48,840 bases of DNA, taken from the NCBI GenBank assembly GCA_900314215.1, contig OMUK01000071.1, positions 1 to 48,840 of the forward strand, written 5' to 3'. This document shows, piece by piece, positions 24,284-32,834 of the stretch. The DNA comes from an uncultured Prevotellaceae bacterium. GTDB taxonomy: Bacteria > Bacteroidota > Bacteroidia > Bacteroidales > Muribaculaceae. The notes beneath the pieces are model-generated. The model did no database searches, was not told the DNA's origin, and saw only the letters and a list, made by a program, of their open reading frames with translations. The position numbers were made by a program, and so were the translations under genes. The stretch's first letter is position 1. Each line of letters opens with the position of its first letter.

Positions 24284-25330
24284 TCAATTGAAATATTGTA
24301 TCTTCTTACGGTTGAGAATAATGTACAGGATGATGGGCACGCCTATCACCGGCGTGATGGCGTTGAGCGGTATCACGTGGTCGAAGCCCGTGCTCAGCAG
24401 GGCGCACAGCAGGGCGGTGTCGGCGCCAGCCAGCATGGTCACTGGCAGCAGGCGGCTGTGGTTGCTGGTCGAGAGCATGAGGCGGGCGATGTGAGGCACC
24501 ACCAGCCCCAGGAAGCCTATGGGGCCGCAGAAGGCGGTGACCACGGCGGTGAGCACTCCCGTGATGAGGAGCAGCTCGATGCGCACGCGGTGGGTGTCGA
24601 CGCCCAGGTTCTCGGCATATCGGGTGCCCAGCAGCAAGGCGTTGAGGGGCTTCACCATGAGGGTGGACGCTGCCAGCCCCACGACGATGATGCCTGCGTA
24701 GACGGGCAATTGTGTGGTAGAGACGCCCGAGAAGTTGCCAAATCCCCAGGCCACATAGCTGTGCACGCCCTCCTCGCTTGCCACCGAGTTGAGCAGCGAT
24801 ATCACGCTCGAGGCCAGGTAGCTCACCAGGATGCCGATGATGAGCAGCATGGTGCTGCTGCGCACGATCGACGAGAACACCACCAGCACCAGGAGCACTG
24901 CGCCAGCGCCCAGAAAGGCGCCCACCAGTGTGGCCACATAGCCGCCGGCCGATGTGCCCAGCACACTGCCCAGCGTGCCGCCCATGGCGAGCATCACGAT
25001 GGCCACGCCCAGCCCGGCGCCGGTCGACACGCCCAGTATCGAGGGACCGGCCAGGGGGTTGTTGAATGTGGTCTGCAACAGCAATCCCGATATCGACAGT
25101 GCGGCACCCGCCAGGGCTGCCGTCACAATGGTGGGCACGCGCGACTGCATCACAATCACATCCCACGCCTCGTTGCCGCTGCTGTGGCCGGTGAGTATCG
25201 TCCACACGGCGCTGGCGTCGATGTCGACACTGCCCAGCAGCAGGCAGGCGGCCGCCAGTGCCGCCAGTGCCACGATGAGCACAGCGACCGATATCACGTA
25301 GCGATGTGAATGCAGTTGCGCAGCCATCAT
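24284..25330 (-). CDS. FecCD-family ABC transporter permease
   Basis: A 348-residue inner-membrane permease with about 9-10 transmembrane segments. The family's hallmarks are present: the early RVPTIVTAALAGAALSISG, the PLAGPSILGVSTGA stretch, and the coupling region GPIGFLGLVVPHIAR near residue 275. Two copies should pair with two ATPase subunits. It overlaps the binding-protein gene by 4 bases (ATGA) and precedes the ATPase gene by 13 bases, so all three are cotranscribed. Confidence 0.9.
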   Translation of the reverse strand: MMAAQLHSHRYVISVAVLIVALAALAAACLLLGSVDIDASAVWTILTGHSSGNEAWDVIVMQSRVPTIVTAALAGAALSISGLLLQTTFNNPLAGPSILGVSTGAGLGVAIVMLAMGGTLGSVLGTSAGGYVATLVGAFLGAGAVLLVLVVFSSIVRSSTMLLIIGILVSYLASSVISLLNSVASEEGVHSYVAWGFGNFSGVSTTQLPVYAGIIVVGLAASTLMVKPLNALLLGTRYAENLGVDTHRVRIELLLITGVLTAVVTAFCGPIGFLGLVVPHIARLMLSTSNHSRLLPVTMLAGADTALLCALLSTGFDHVIPLNAITPVIGVPIILYIILNRKKIQYFN

Positions 25331-26445
25331 TTCTCTAATTGATGATAATACTCATGCTTGAAGCCTGGGAAGAGCTCGGGGTGTAGCACCGAGGCATATT
25401 CCTTGAGCAACACGTCGGGGTGGAACGGGATGCGCACGAAGAAGTGGCTCTCGCCCGTGTCGCACGCCCACACCTTGTGCGTCTTGAACGCCTTGAAACT
25501 CTTGTTGAGGTCGTATTGCGCTTGCAAGTCGGCCAGGGTCTTGATGCCGGTCCACTTGACAAACCAGTAGTCGGCATTCTGCGCCTTGGCCAGCACTTGG
25601 TTGAAGTCGAGCGAGAGCGAGCCAGTGCTCTTGTCGCTTGCCCAGGGATAGCTGCCGCCGGCATCCTTGATGATGCGCGCCATGTAGCTGTTGCCTCCAG
25701 GCACGCTCCATATCCCGCTTATCACCATCTCGGTAATCACGCTGGGCCGCGACTGGGCGGTGGCCGTCTTGGCCGTGATGGCGTCGTAGCGGGCCTTCAC
25801 CTGCCGGTACAGGCTGTCGCCGCGTGCCTCGTCGCCCAGCAGGGCGCCATAGAAGCGCACCCACTCGGCACGCCCCAGCGGGGTATACTCCAGGTAGTCG
25901 GCACACTCGATGATGGGAATGCCCAGCTTGGCAATTTGCCCGTAGGTGGCATCCTGGTAGGGCGAGAGCAGTATGGCGTCGGGCTTCATGGCAATCACCC
26001 GCTCAATGGTGGGGGCGTTGCTGTTGCCGCAGTCGGCTATCTTGCCGGCCTTGACCAGGTCGAGCACCTCGGGGTCGGTATAGTAGTTCACGTCGCACAC
26101 GCCTTTCACGGCCTGGAAGCCGCCCAGCTCGCGCATCACGCTGGTGTGCACCTCGCTGTATACCAGCGCGCGCTCAATGGGCGTGCGCACCACAGTGCCC
26201 TTGGGCCGATTGGCAGGCAACGCCTTGTCGCGAGGCACGAGCACATAGGTGTGCAGCACCTTGCCATTGTGCCACGGGTCCTTGATCTGGGCCACGGTGT
26301 AGCCATCCTTGTGGGTCATGGTGAGCAGTGTGGCCTGACTCCCGCCCTGGCCCTCCTGCAGGGCCTTGCCCCGGGTGCACGATGCCATCGCCAGCACGGC
26401 GAGCATGAGCAGCAGGGCTCTCGTCAATATCTTGCAAAGTTTCAT
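25327..26445 (-). CDS. ABC transporter substrate-binding lipoprotein, FepB/BtuF type
   Basis: A 372-residue binding protein with a lipoprotein signal (MKLCKILTRALLLMLAVLAMASC, C23). The body shows the two-lobe type III fold of siderophore, haem and cobalamin binding proteins, with the joining helix and typical phrases such as ERVIAMKPDAILLSPYQ and GIPIIEC. It begins the importer unit. I chose the ATG at 26445; a start at 26457 would add four residues ahead of the signal. A -7 box (TAATTTTG at 26455-26462) lies 9 bases before that ATG, implying an almost leaderless mRNA. No TonB receptor is adjacent. Confidence 0.85.
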   Translation of the reverse strand: MKLCKILTRALLLMLAVLAMASCTRGKALQEGQGGSQATLLTMTHKDGYTVAQIKDPWHNGKVLHTYVLVPRDKALPANRPKGTVVRTPIERALVYSEVHTSVMRELGGFQAVKGVCDVNYYTDPEVLDLVKAGKIADCGNSNAPTIERVIAMKPDAILLSPYQDATYGQIAKLGIPIIECADYLEYTPLGRAEWVRFYGALLGDEARGDSLYRQVKARYDAITAKTATAQSRPSVITEMVISGIWSVPGGNSYMARIIKDAGGSYPWASDKSTGSLSLDFNQVLAKAQNADYWFVKWTGIKTLADLQAQYDLNKSFKAFKTHKVWACDTGESHFFVRIPFHPDVLLKEYASVLHPELFPGFKHEYYHQLEK

Positions 26446-26454
26446 AACTGGTTG

Positions 26455-26462
26455 CAAAATTA
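26455..26462 (-). promoter_or_regulatory. -7 box of the ABC importer promoter
   Basis: TAATTTTG on the minus strand, 9 bases upstream of the ATG at 26445. The -33 element is not convincing. Confidence 0.4.
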
Positions 26463-26544
26463 CTCAATTATTTCCACACAAGCCTGCTATCATGCTGAAA
26501 AAAGGGCGGTGTGGAGCAATAGCGTGTGTTTGCCGGCTTGGCGT

Positions 26545-27309
26545 TTAGCTATCGTCGCGCACGTAATAGGGATGCTGCTCGTCGCCCAGCCGTGGGTCGA
26601 AGGCGAAGCCCTCGTGCTGGAAGGCACACAGCTTGCTGGCCGACGCGGGCCGCTGCTCGAGTATGAAGCGGGTCATGGCGCCTCGGCACGACTTGGCCCA
26701 CACGGCCTGCATCTTGAGACCACCCAGCTTGCTCACGTAGAACATGGGCTGTATCACCCTCACCTCGCGCTTCACCCGCTTCCAGTCGAAGAGGTTCTCA
26801 TACTCGGCCGTGGAGAGGTGCACCAGGGTGCCGTCGTCGGCCTTCACGCTGTCGATGAGCACCTGGGTGAGCCGGTCGCGCCAGAACTGGCTCACGGGTT
26901 TGTCGCCAGTGGCTTCGAGGCTCACGCAGTGCTCCATGCGGTAGGGCACAATGGCGTCCATGGGGCGCAGCAGGCCGTAGAGAAAGCAGGTGATCCACAA
27001 GTGCTCTTGGCCATAGGCCAGGGCCTGGCTCGAGAGCGAGGCGGCACGCAGGTGCTTGTAGGCCTGTCCGTTGTAGGCCATGATGGCGGGCATGGGCTGG
27101 GCGAAGTGGAAGTTGGTATAGCGCAACTTATTTTCGGCTGCAATCCTCAGGTTGCAATCCAGCTCGCGGGCCAGCTCCTCCACATCGAGCTGCGCCATCT
27201 CATGGGCCAGCTCATTGGCCACATCTTGAAACTGCGGCACCGACCAGGGCCGGGCCGTCACCTTCTCGGCAGGCAACATGATTTTGGCATTAGCCAGAAG
27301 TATCTGCAT
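26545..27309 (-). CDS. yaaA: YaaA-family peroxide stress protein
   Basis: A 254-residue YaaA (DUF328) protein. The family layout is clear from the N-terminal MQILLANAKIM, the central AYNGQAYKHL, LYGLLRPMDAIVPYRMEM-like core, and the basic KRVKREVRV segment. In E. coli YaaA lowers free iron and limits DNA damage under peroxide stress, and the fold binds DNA. The length is normal. It lies 100 bases upstream of the iron/haem-type ABC importer and on the same strand, a neighbour that fits iron handling. It starts 72 bases after the C69 dipeptidase stop. Confidence 0.9.
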   Translation of the reverse strand: MQILLANAKIMLPAEKVTARPWSVPQFQDVANELAHEMAQLDVEELARELDCNLRIAAENKLRYTNFHFAQPMPAIMAYNGQAYKHLRAASLSSQALAYGQEHLWITCFLYGLLRPMDAIVPYRMEHCVSLEATGDKPVSQFWRDRLTQVLIDSVKADDGTLVHLSTAEYENLFDWKRVKREVRVIQPMFYVSKLGGLKMQAVWAKSCRGAMTRFILEQRPASASKLCAFQHEGFAFDPRLGDEQHPYYVRDDS

Positions 27310-27381
27310 AAATTCGATCCTATATAAAAGCTACGATATGTACTTTTAGTCGATCACTGCCATCGGCAAGCCGCTGCATCA

Positions 27382-29028
27382 TCAATGCTGGCCGGGGACG
27401 AGGTAGCGGTCGCCGGTCGACTCTACCAGGGCTTTTTTCACGGCCTCGGGGTAGCCTGGACGGGTGAACTTGGGGCGGAAGCCGCTCTCGTTGGTCACAT
27501 ACTTGCCGCCATGCTCCTCGCGCACGATGCCGTCGTTGTACTTCACAATGAGTTTGAAGGCCAGGTTGCGCCACGCGTCGAGCATGTGGGTGCCCTGCTC
27601 GCGACTATACTTGGTGAGGATATCCACGGCTTGCGCGCTGCTCGACTGGGCGGCAGCCAAGGCCTGGGCCTCGATAGCGCCCTGGTTGTTGAAGAAGCTG
27701 GTTTCGAGCGAGTCGCGCACGTTTTTGAGCTCGGGGAAGAGCAAGCTGTAGCGCGGATACACCATGTTGGCCACCCAGTTGCACACCCAGTAGGCATTGT
27801 CCATCGAGAACTTGACGGCGCTCACGCCGTCTTTCTCCTTGAAGCACTCGGGCACATCGGTGTTGCAGCAATACACGGGCGTGTAGGGAGCCATGTTGCC
27901 GTCGTCGTTGGCAAACCAGATGATGCCGCCCACCTCGCGGGGCTTGTCGGCGCGCGACTGGCATATCCAGCTGAAGGCGCTCTGCTGCGTGGAGATGGGG
28001 CGCTCGTTGAAGTATTCCTTGCCGTTGTACTTGAAGCTGAGCGGGGTGGGGCGGTAGGGCGTCTCGTAGATGCCCTGGCCCATGTCTTGGTTCATGTCGA
28101 GCGGGGTGCCCTCGTAGTGGTCGCGCAGCACAGCCTCAACGTCGGCCACGCTGAGTTTGCGGTTGGGCACAATCCACAGGGGCATGCGCTCGCCCTTGAG
28201 GTCGGCGCCCGTGACAAAGGGCAGATACTTCTCCATGCCGGTGGCATACTTGTTGAAGAAGGCCCACACGCGGGCCTCGCAGTAGCGGGTGTTGCCAAAG
28301 TCGGCAGGGCAATAGGCGTCGCAGAAGCTGAAGTCGGCGTCCTTGCCGCTGTACCACCCCATCTTGCGGGCAAAGGAGACAACGTTTTTAGAGTACATCC
28401 AGTTGCGCTTGTCCTTCATGTCGATTTTCTCGATGCGGCTCTTGTTGGCATGGGCGCTGATGGCATTGTCGGGGATGCGCACTGCGGCCCACACTGTCTT
28501 CTTGCTGCCACGGCCGCAGCCCAGCATCTCGAGAATCCAGGCCTCGTTGGGGTCGCACACGGTGAACGACTCGCCCTCGCTGTTGTAGCCGTAGGTGTCG
28601 ACCAGGGTGGTCATCACCTTGATGGCCTCGCGGGCCGTCTTGCTGCGCTGCAGGGCGATGTCCATGAGGCTGCCATAGTCGATGATGCCTGTGGAGTCGA
28701 CGCACTGCTCGCGGCCGCCAAAGGTGGTCTCGCTTATCGACACCTGCCACTCGTTGATGTTGCCCACTACGTTGTAGGTCACCTCGGCCTCGGGTATCTC
28801 GCCCCAGTAGGTGCGCATGTCGCGGTCATACACCTTGCGCATTTCGCCCTTGGCATGGCGGCCGCCCTTGAAGTGATAGAGCGGGTGGAAGGCGCCAAAT
28901 GAGTCACAATTGTAGGTGCACATCACGCTGCCGTCGGTGCTGGCGCCCCGGGCCACGATGATGCTTGTGCAGGCCAGTGCCTGCATCACTGCCGCCGCAG
29001 CGGCCATGGTGAGAATCAATTTCTTCAT
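27382..29028 (-). CDS. C69-family dipeptidase
   Basis: A 548-residue member of peptidase family C69 (PepD, formerly U34), an N-terminal nucleophile hydrolase. The first 19 residues are a signal peptide ending ALA; cleavage exposes C20 of CTSIIVARGAS, the catalytic cysteine. Other family marks are the VCDPNEAWILEM stretch and KFSMDNAYWVCNWVANMVY. It should cleave dipeptides in the periplasm. The length is typical of Bacteroidota members. It follows apbE by 30 bases and probably shares its promoter. Confidence 0.92.
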   Translation of the reverse strand: MKKLILTMAAAAAVMQALACTSIIVARGASTDGSVMCTYNCDSFGAFHPLYHFKGGRHAKGEMRKVYDRDMRTYWGEIPEAEVTYNVVGNINEWQVSISETTFGGREQCVDSTGIIDYGSLMDIALQRSKTAREAIKVMTTLVDTYGYNSEGESFTVCDPNEAWILEMLGCGRGSKKTVWAAVRIPDNAISAHANKSRIEKIDMKDKRNWMYSKNVVSFARKMGWYSGKDADFSFCDAYCPADFGNTRYCEARVWAFFNKYATGMEKYLPFVTGADLKGERMPLWIVPNRKLSVADVEAVLRDHYEGTPLDMNQDMGQGIYETPYRPTPLSFKYNGKEYFNERPISTQQSAFSWICQSRADKPREVGGIIWFANDDGNMAPYTPVYCCNTDVPECFKEKDGVSAVKFSMDNAYWVCNWVANMVYPRYSLLFPELKNVRDSLETSFFNNQGAIEAQALAAAQSSSAQAVDILTKYSREQGTHMLDAWRNLAFKLIVKYNDGIVREEHGGKYVTNESGFRPKFTRPGYPEAVKKALVESTGDRYLVPGQH

Positions 29029-29058
29029 GTTGGGATGGTATGTGTAATTGTTTTATTC

Positions 29059-30075
29059 TTACTCGTTGACGATGAGATTGGCAAATCGCTTGTTGCTCCA
29101 CACCACGAGGTTGCCCTTGGCGTCGGCGCTGATGGTCATCACGCCCAGGTGGGCGCTGGAGGCCATGAGCTGCTGGGTGCGCTTGGTGCCCATCGCCATG
29201 CAGGCGGTGGCCCAGGCGTCGGCCGTCATGCAGTCGGGAGCCACGATGGTCACGCTCAGCAGGTCGCTCTCGGTGCTGTAGCCCGTGAGGGGGTTGACGA
29301 TGTGCGACACCTTCTTGCCCTCCACCTCCTTATACTTGCGGTAGTTGCCGCTGGTGGCCACGCCGCCGTGGTCGAGGGCTATCACCAGGGCCGACTCATG
29401 CTCGTCCTCGACCGGCATGTCGACCGAGATGTGCCACTTCTGTCCCTTGGCGTTGTGGCCCTTGCAAGCCACCTCGCCGCCTATCTCTACCATGTAGTTG
29501 CTCGCGCCGCCATGCTCCAGCGCATGGCCCACCTCGTCGCAGGCAAGCCCCTTGGCAATGGAGCTGAAGTCGAACTGGATGCGTGCATCCTGCTTCACCA
29601 GCCGGCGGCCACTGAGCGAGGTCTTGCCCAGGCCCACAAATTGCAGCAGGCTGTCGAGCATCGCCTTGTCGGGCAGGCGGCCGCTCTTGTAGCCGAAGCC
29701 CCAGGCATTGACCAGCGGCATCACGGTGGGGTCGTAGAGCCCGCCCGAGGCCTTGTTGACAGCCACAGCGGTGCGATACATGCGCTCAAAGTAGTCGTCA
29801 ACCCTATTGGTCGTGTTCTGGTTGAGCTGCGAGACCAGCGACTTGGGGTTGAATGCCGAGGCGCTGTTGTCGATGCGCGAGAGCTCTTGCTGTATCGAGT
29901 CGTCGAGGGGTCGGGAGGCCTCATAGGTGATGTGGTAGTCGGTGGTCCACACCACGCCCTCGGCGGTGAGGTAGCGCGGTGCCTGCCTGTGGTTGAAAAG
30001 AATGGCGGCAACCACTGCTATGGCCACGATGACCACGGCTATGTAGTAGCGGCGAGTGAGTATGCTTTTGTTCAT
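29059..30075 (-). CDS. apbE: FAD:protein FMN transferase (ApbE)
   Basis: A 338-residue ApbE. A membrane anchor near the N-terminus (about 10-28) is followed by the ApbE domain with FNPKSLVSQLN, SSIAKGLACD and the C-terminal DCMTADAWATACMAMG, which holds the Mg-binding aspartate and the threonine of the FAD site. It attaches FMN to threonine residues of proteins such as Na-translocating NADH:quinone reductase and RNF subunits at the periplasmic face. It is the first gene of a unit with the C69 dipeptidase. Its target genes are not in the window. Confidence 0.93.
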   Translation of the reverse strand: MNKSILTRRYYIAVVIVAIAVVAAILFNHRQAPRYLTAEGVVWTTDYHITYEASRPLDDSIQQELSRIDNSASAFNPKSLVSQLNQNTTNRVDDYFERMYRTAVAVNKASGGLYDPTVMPLVNAWGFGYKSGRLPDKAMLDSLLQFVGLGKTSLSGRRLVKQDARIQFDFSSIAKGLACDEVGHALEHGGASNYMVEIGGEVACKGHNAKGQKWHISVDMPVEDEHESALVIALDHGGVATSGNYRKYKEVEGKKVSHIVNPLTGYSTESDLLSVTIVAPDCMTADAWATACMAMGTKRTQQLMASSAHLGVMTISADAKGNLVVWSNKRFANLIVNE

Positions 30076-30118
30076 TTTTGAAATGCGGAATAGAGATATA
30101 TGCTGTGATGTGATGCTA

Positions 30119-30150
30119 CAAAGTTAATATTTTTATTGCATTTTAGACAA
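30119..30150 (-). promoter_or_regulatory. Promoter of apbE
   Basis: On the minus strand TTG (30148-30150), 21 bases, then TAACTTTG (30119-30126). The leader is about 40 bases. It is divergent from the beta-barrel gene at 30201. Confidence 0.7.
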
Positions 30151-30179
30151 TTTATAAATTCACTTTGCAACTTTTTTCT

Positions 30180-30187
30180 TACTTTTG
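30180..30187 (+). promoter_or_regulatory. -7 box of the first beta-barrel gene
   Basis: TACTTTTG, 13 bases before the ATG at 30201. No good -33 box is at the expected distance. Confidence 0.4.
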
Positions 30188-30200
30188 TGGCACTTTTTAA

Positions 30201-30830
30201 ATGATTAACAAGATGAATAGAAAGAATTTAAAGTACATTTTGGTCCTGACTGTCGCATTGCTGGCAGCGGCGACGCCCGCCACTGCGCAACTGCGCTTCG
30301 GTGTGAAAGGCGGTCTGGGTATCAACAGCATGAAGTTTAACAAGGATGTGCTCGACAACGACAACCAGCTGGGTTGGACCGCTGGCGTCACGGCCGAGGT
30401 GCAGGTGCCCGTGATAGGCCTGGCCTTTGACGGCGCTGTGCAATACACCCACCGCAAGAGCGAGCTCTACACCGACGATGCCGAGGGCACGACCTACAAG
30501 CGCAACTACATCGAGGTGCCCATCCACGTCAAGTATAAAATAGGCATGCCCGTGGTTGGCAACATCGTGGCTCCCTTCCTCTTTGCAGGCCCCGACTTTG
30601 CCTTCCTCACCAACTCGACCGACAAGGGCAACTCATTCAAGGACAAAGACGTGGCACTCTCGCTCGACCTGGGTGTGGGCGTGGAGCTGTTCAAGAAACT
30701 GCAAGTGTCGGCCACCTATAGCGCCGGCCTCACCAAGGCCTTTGAATATGTGGGCGTGAACCGCGACAAGTATCCCGACGTGAAGGGCAAGGACAAGTGC
30801 TGGACCATTGCCGCCGCCTATTTCTTTTAA
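30201..30830 (+). CDS. Outer membrane beta-barrel protein, OmpA/PorT-like (first of two)
   Basis: A 209-residue protein with a signal peptide (ending near ATPATAQ, about residue 30). The mature chain begins LRFGVKGGLGINSMKF, the classic first strand of the outer-membrane beta-barrel (PF13568-type) family, shows alternating hydrophobic strands, and ends in FF, the C-terminal signal for the BAM complex. An eight-stranded barrel is expected. A second ATG at 30213 (MNRKN) is an alternative start. A gene of the same type follows 90 bases later, with its own promoter. The function is unknown. Confidence 0.85.
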   Translation: MINKMNRKNLKYILVLTVALLAAATPATAQLRFGVKGGLGINSMKFNKDVLDNDNQLGWTAGVTAEVQVPVIGLAFDGAVQYTHRKSELYTDDAEGTTYKRNYIEVPIHVKYKIGMPVVGNIVAPFLFAGPDFAFLTNSTDKGNSFKDKDVALSLDLGVGVELFKKLQVSATYSAGLTKAFEYVGVNRDKYPDVKGKDKCWTIAAAYFF

Positions 30831-30863
30831 CAACTAAAAGGCACAATCCACGTCACAAAACTC

Positions 30864-30894
30864 TTGTGAGTGTTGATATTTTGTCTTACATTTG
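30864..30894 (+). promoter_or_regulatory. Promoter of the second beta-barrel gene
   Basis: TTG (30864-30866), 20 bases, then TACATTTG (30887-30894). The ATG is 25 bases downstream. Confidence 0.7.
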
Positions 30895-30919
30895 TAGCAC
30901 GAAACTAAAGTAGGAAGAA

Positions 30920-31546
30920 ATGAAGAAATCTTGCATTGCACTCCTGTGTGCAATTTTGGCCATAGCTACCAGCATCACTGCCAGCGCCGAAACGCGCTGG
31001 GGACCCACTGTGGGCTTGAACTACAACGAGGTGCACTTCAAGCAAAGCGACATCTTCGACAGCGATCGCATGGTGGGCGGCCAGGTGGGTGTCACGGGCG
31101 AGCTCATGGTGCCGGGCATAGGTTTCGGCGTCGACGGCTCGCTGCTCTACTCGCTGCGCCAGGGCAAGCTGCACTTGGGCGACAAGAAGGTGTGGTCGAG
31201 CCAGGGCGCTGGCAACGAGACTTGCTCGCTGCACTACATCGATGTGCCGATCAACCTCAAGTTCAAGTATCACAACCTGAATGGCGTTGAAAACGTCGTT
31301 CAACCCATGGTGTTCGTTGGTCCCACGATCTCATTCCTGGCAGCCCACAGCAAGTGTGCCGACCAGCTGAGCTACTCCACGGTGACTGCCAGCCTGCACT
31401 TTGGCCTGGGTTGTGAGCTCTTCAACAAGGTGCAGTTGAAGCTGGGCTACCAGTTCAGCATCGGCAACTCGCTCAAGACCAAGTTGCTCGATGAGAACGA
31501 GGCCAAGAACCGCTCGTGGTTCTGCAATGCGACTTACTTCTTTTGA
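30920..31546 (+). CDS. Outer membrane beta-barrel protein, OmpA/PorT-like (second of two)
   Basis: A 208-residue protein with a signal peptide (MKKSCIALLCAILAIATSI, ending near SASA, residue 23). The mature chain starts TRWGPTVGLNYNEVHF and ends CNATYFF, closely parallel to the previous gene in length and strand pattern, so the two are probably an old tandem duplication. Eight beta strands are expected. Unlike the first copy it carries several cysteines in its second half. It has its own promoter, and a T-tract terminator follows. Confidence 0.85.
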   Translation: MKKSCIALLCAILAIATSITASAETRWGPTVGLNYNEVHFKQSDIFDSDRMVGGQVGVTGELMVPGIGFGVDGSLLYSLRQGKLHLGDKKVWSSQGAGNETCSLHYIDVPINLKFKYHNLNGVENVVQPMVFVGPTISFLAAHSKCADQLSYSTVTASLHFGLGCELFNKVQLKLGYQFSIGNSLKTKLLDENEAKNRSWFCNATYFF

Positions 31547-31665
31547 TACAACCAATGCAGCATGGCTTCATGCTGATGGCACGATACAAAGTGTGTGAAC
31601 ACTTTTGCAAAAAAATGCTTAAGATATTTTAAAGATTTTTATTTACTGAAGTTGATTCAATGTGT

Positions 31666-31708
31666 GGGGTGATGCGTCGCGACGACGTGCGTAACCCCAT
31701 TTTTTTTT
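31666..31708 (+). terminator. Terminator after the beta-barrel genes
   Basis: GGGGT (31666-31670) pairs with ACCCC (about 31694-31698) around an imperfect inner stem, followed by a run of nine T residues. The rest of the gap 31547-31881 is without a gene. Confidence 0.75.
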
Positions 31709-31790
31709 GCGCTCTACTCGAGCGCAATGCCTTCATCCCGTCGTCTTTTGGGCGGCATGGCAATTCAGCCCACCTCCCGGGGGGCTACGG

Positions 31791-31850
31791 CATAAAAAAT
31801 CGCAGGAGGCAGGCACCCGCTATGTGTGTGCACGGTGTGCCTGCCTCCTG
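31791..31850 (-). terminator. Terminator after the small membrane protein gene
   Basis: A perfect 14-base stem, CAGGAGGCAGGCAC at 31803-31816 with its complement at 31837-31850. On the minus strand it runs into TTTTTT (31794-31799). Confidence 0.85.
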
Positions 31851-31881
31851 TTGCGGCTTTCTGGGCTGTGCGCGCCCAGGT

Positions 31882-32154
31882 TTAGAACTCGATGGTGCGG
31901 CCGCTCACGGCGCTCAGCAGCCAAATCACGATGAAGGCCAGCACGGCAAACACCACCACCACAAAGAGGATGTTGGCGCCGTGGGAGCCCTCAATCTCGT
32001 CGAGGTCGTCCTCGTCTTCGGTCGTCTCGTGGGTGGTGCCGTCGGCGTTACGGGTCACCTTCTTCTGCTTGTGGTGGCTGAAGATGGCTGTGATGAGCCC
32101 CGCCATGGCGCCAATGCCCAGCGATATTAAAATCCAGATGTAAATTTGCTTCAT
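31882..32154 (-). CDS. Small uncharacterised membrane protein
   Basis: A 90-residue protein with two hydrophobic segments (about 5-25 and 61-83) separated by a charged stretch rich in Asp and Glu (TEDEDDLDEIEG) preceded by a basic HHKQKK patch. Both termini would face the same side of the inner membrane. I do not recognise a family. A strong terminator 32 bases past the stop supports a real transcript, and the ATG at 32154 is the only good start. Confidence 0.65.
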   Translation of the reverse strand: MKQIYIWILISLGIGAMAGLITAIFSHHKQKKVTRNADGTTHETTEDEDDLDEIEGSHGANILFVVVVFAVLAFIVIWLLSAVSGRTIEF

Positions 32155-32242
32155 AGGCTATCAAGTTTTTTGATTGTTTGTTTTCAGTTTCGGTTGATAT
32201 CAGGGGGCCTCGGTTGGCGGCCGCACGGCAAGTCGCGTGGCT

Positions 32243-32689
32243 TCAATCGCTGGCCTCGACCTCGGTCTTGCACATCTCGCTGTACTCGTCCCACTCAGGG
32301 TCCTCATAGGCGTGAAACTCGAGCGGCAGCTGGGCAAAGGGGGCCAGTATCTCGTTGATTTTGCGCCTGAAGATGTTGAGGCTGCGGCAATACATCACCC
32401 AGTTGCGCTCGCCGTCGCCCGTGTAGATGCCGGTGACCACCGCCACGGGGTCCTTGCCAAATTCGCCCTCAATGGCGTTTTGCACCTCTTCCATGAGCGT
32501 GGAGTCGGCAATGCTGGGCATTCCCTGGGCGTCGCCCGTGTAGGGCCACGTCATCTCGATGCGGTAGATGTATTTCCCCGTGTCGATCACATCCTGCAAG
32601 CCCTTGCGGCCTGTGACCAGTATCAGCTTGCCGTCGTCGGCCTCGGCAGGAGCGGTCCACCACTCATTTGAGATTTTAAGTTTTGCCAT
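32243..32689 (-). CDS. DUF695-like protein
   Basis: A 148-residue cytoplasmic protein resembling the DUF695 family, with the aromatic-rich start NEWWTAPAE, the central YRIEMTWPYTGDAQGMP and the FHAYEDPEWDEY end that is typical for the family. The function of DUF695 is not known. The ATG at 32689 is preferred over a TTG at 32701. It stands between a small membrane protein gene and rmuC, with which it is divergent. Confidence 0.75.
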   Translation of the reverse strand: MAKLKISNEWWTAPAEADDGKLILVTGRKGLQDVIDTGKYIYRIEMTWPYTGDAQGMPSIADSTLMEEVQNAIEGEFGKDPVAVVTGIYTGDGERNWVMYCRSLNIFRRKINEILAPFAQLPLEFHAYEDPEWDEYSEMCKTEVEASD

Positions 32690-32786
32690 GATTGCGTGCA
32701 ATTGTTTTATTGGTCTAAAAATAAGAATTTATCTTGAGCTTTGCAATTTTTCATGGCAATTTTTAGTGCGATACCGTGAAAATTTG

Positions 32787-32794
32787 TAATTTTG
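32787..32794 (+). promoter_or_regulatory. -7 box of rmuC
   Basis: TAATTTTG, 40 bases before the ATG. A good -33 box was not seen. Confidence 0.45.
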
Positions 32795-32834
32795 GACAAC
32801 CATTACAATTACACACACTATTTTTTCAATCATT

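Noticed and set aside
26446..26544. Cobalamin riboswitch before the ABC importer
   Set aside because: The gap is about 100 bases with a promoter box 9 bases from the ATG, too short a leader for a riboswitch, and no B12-box-like motif was seen.
31660..32130. Plus-strand frame of 156 codons
   Set aside because: It runs through two terminators and opposite a small membrane protein gene, so it is not a likely gene.
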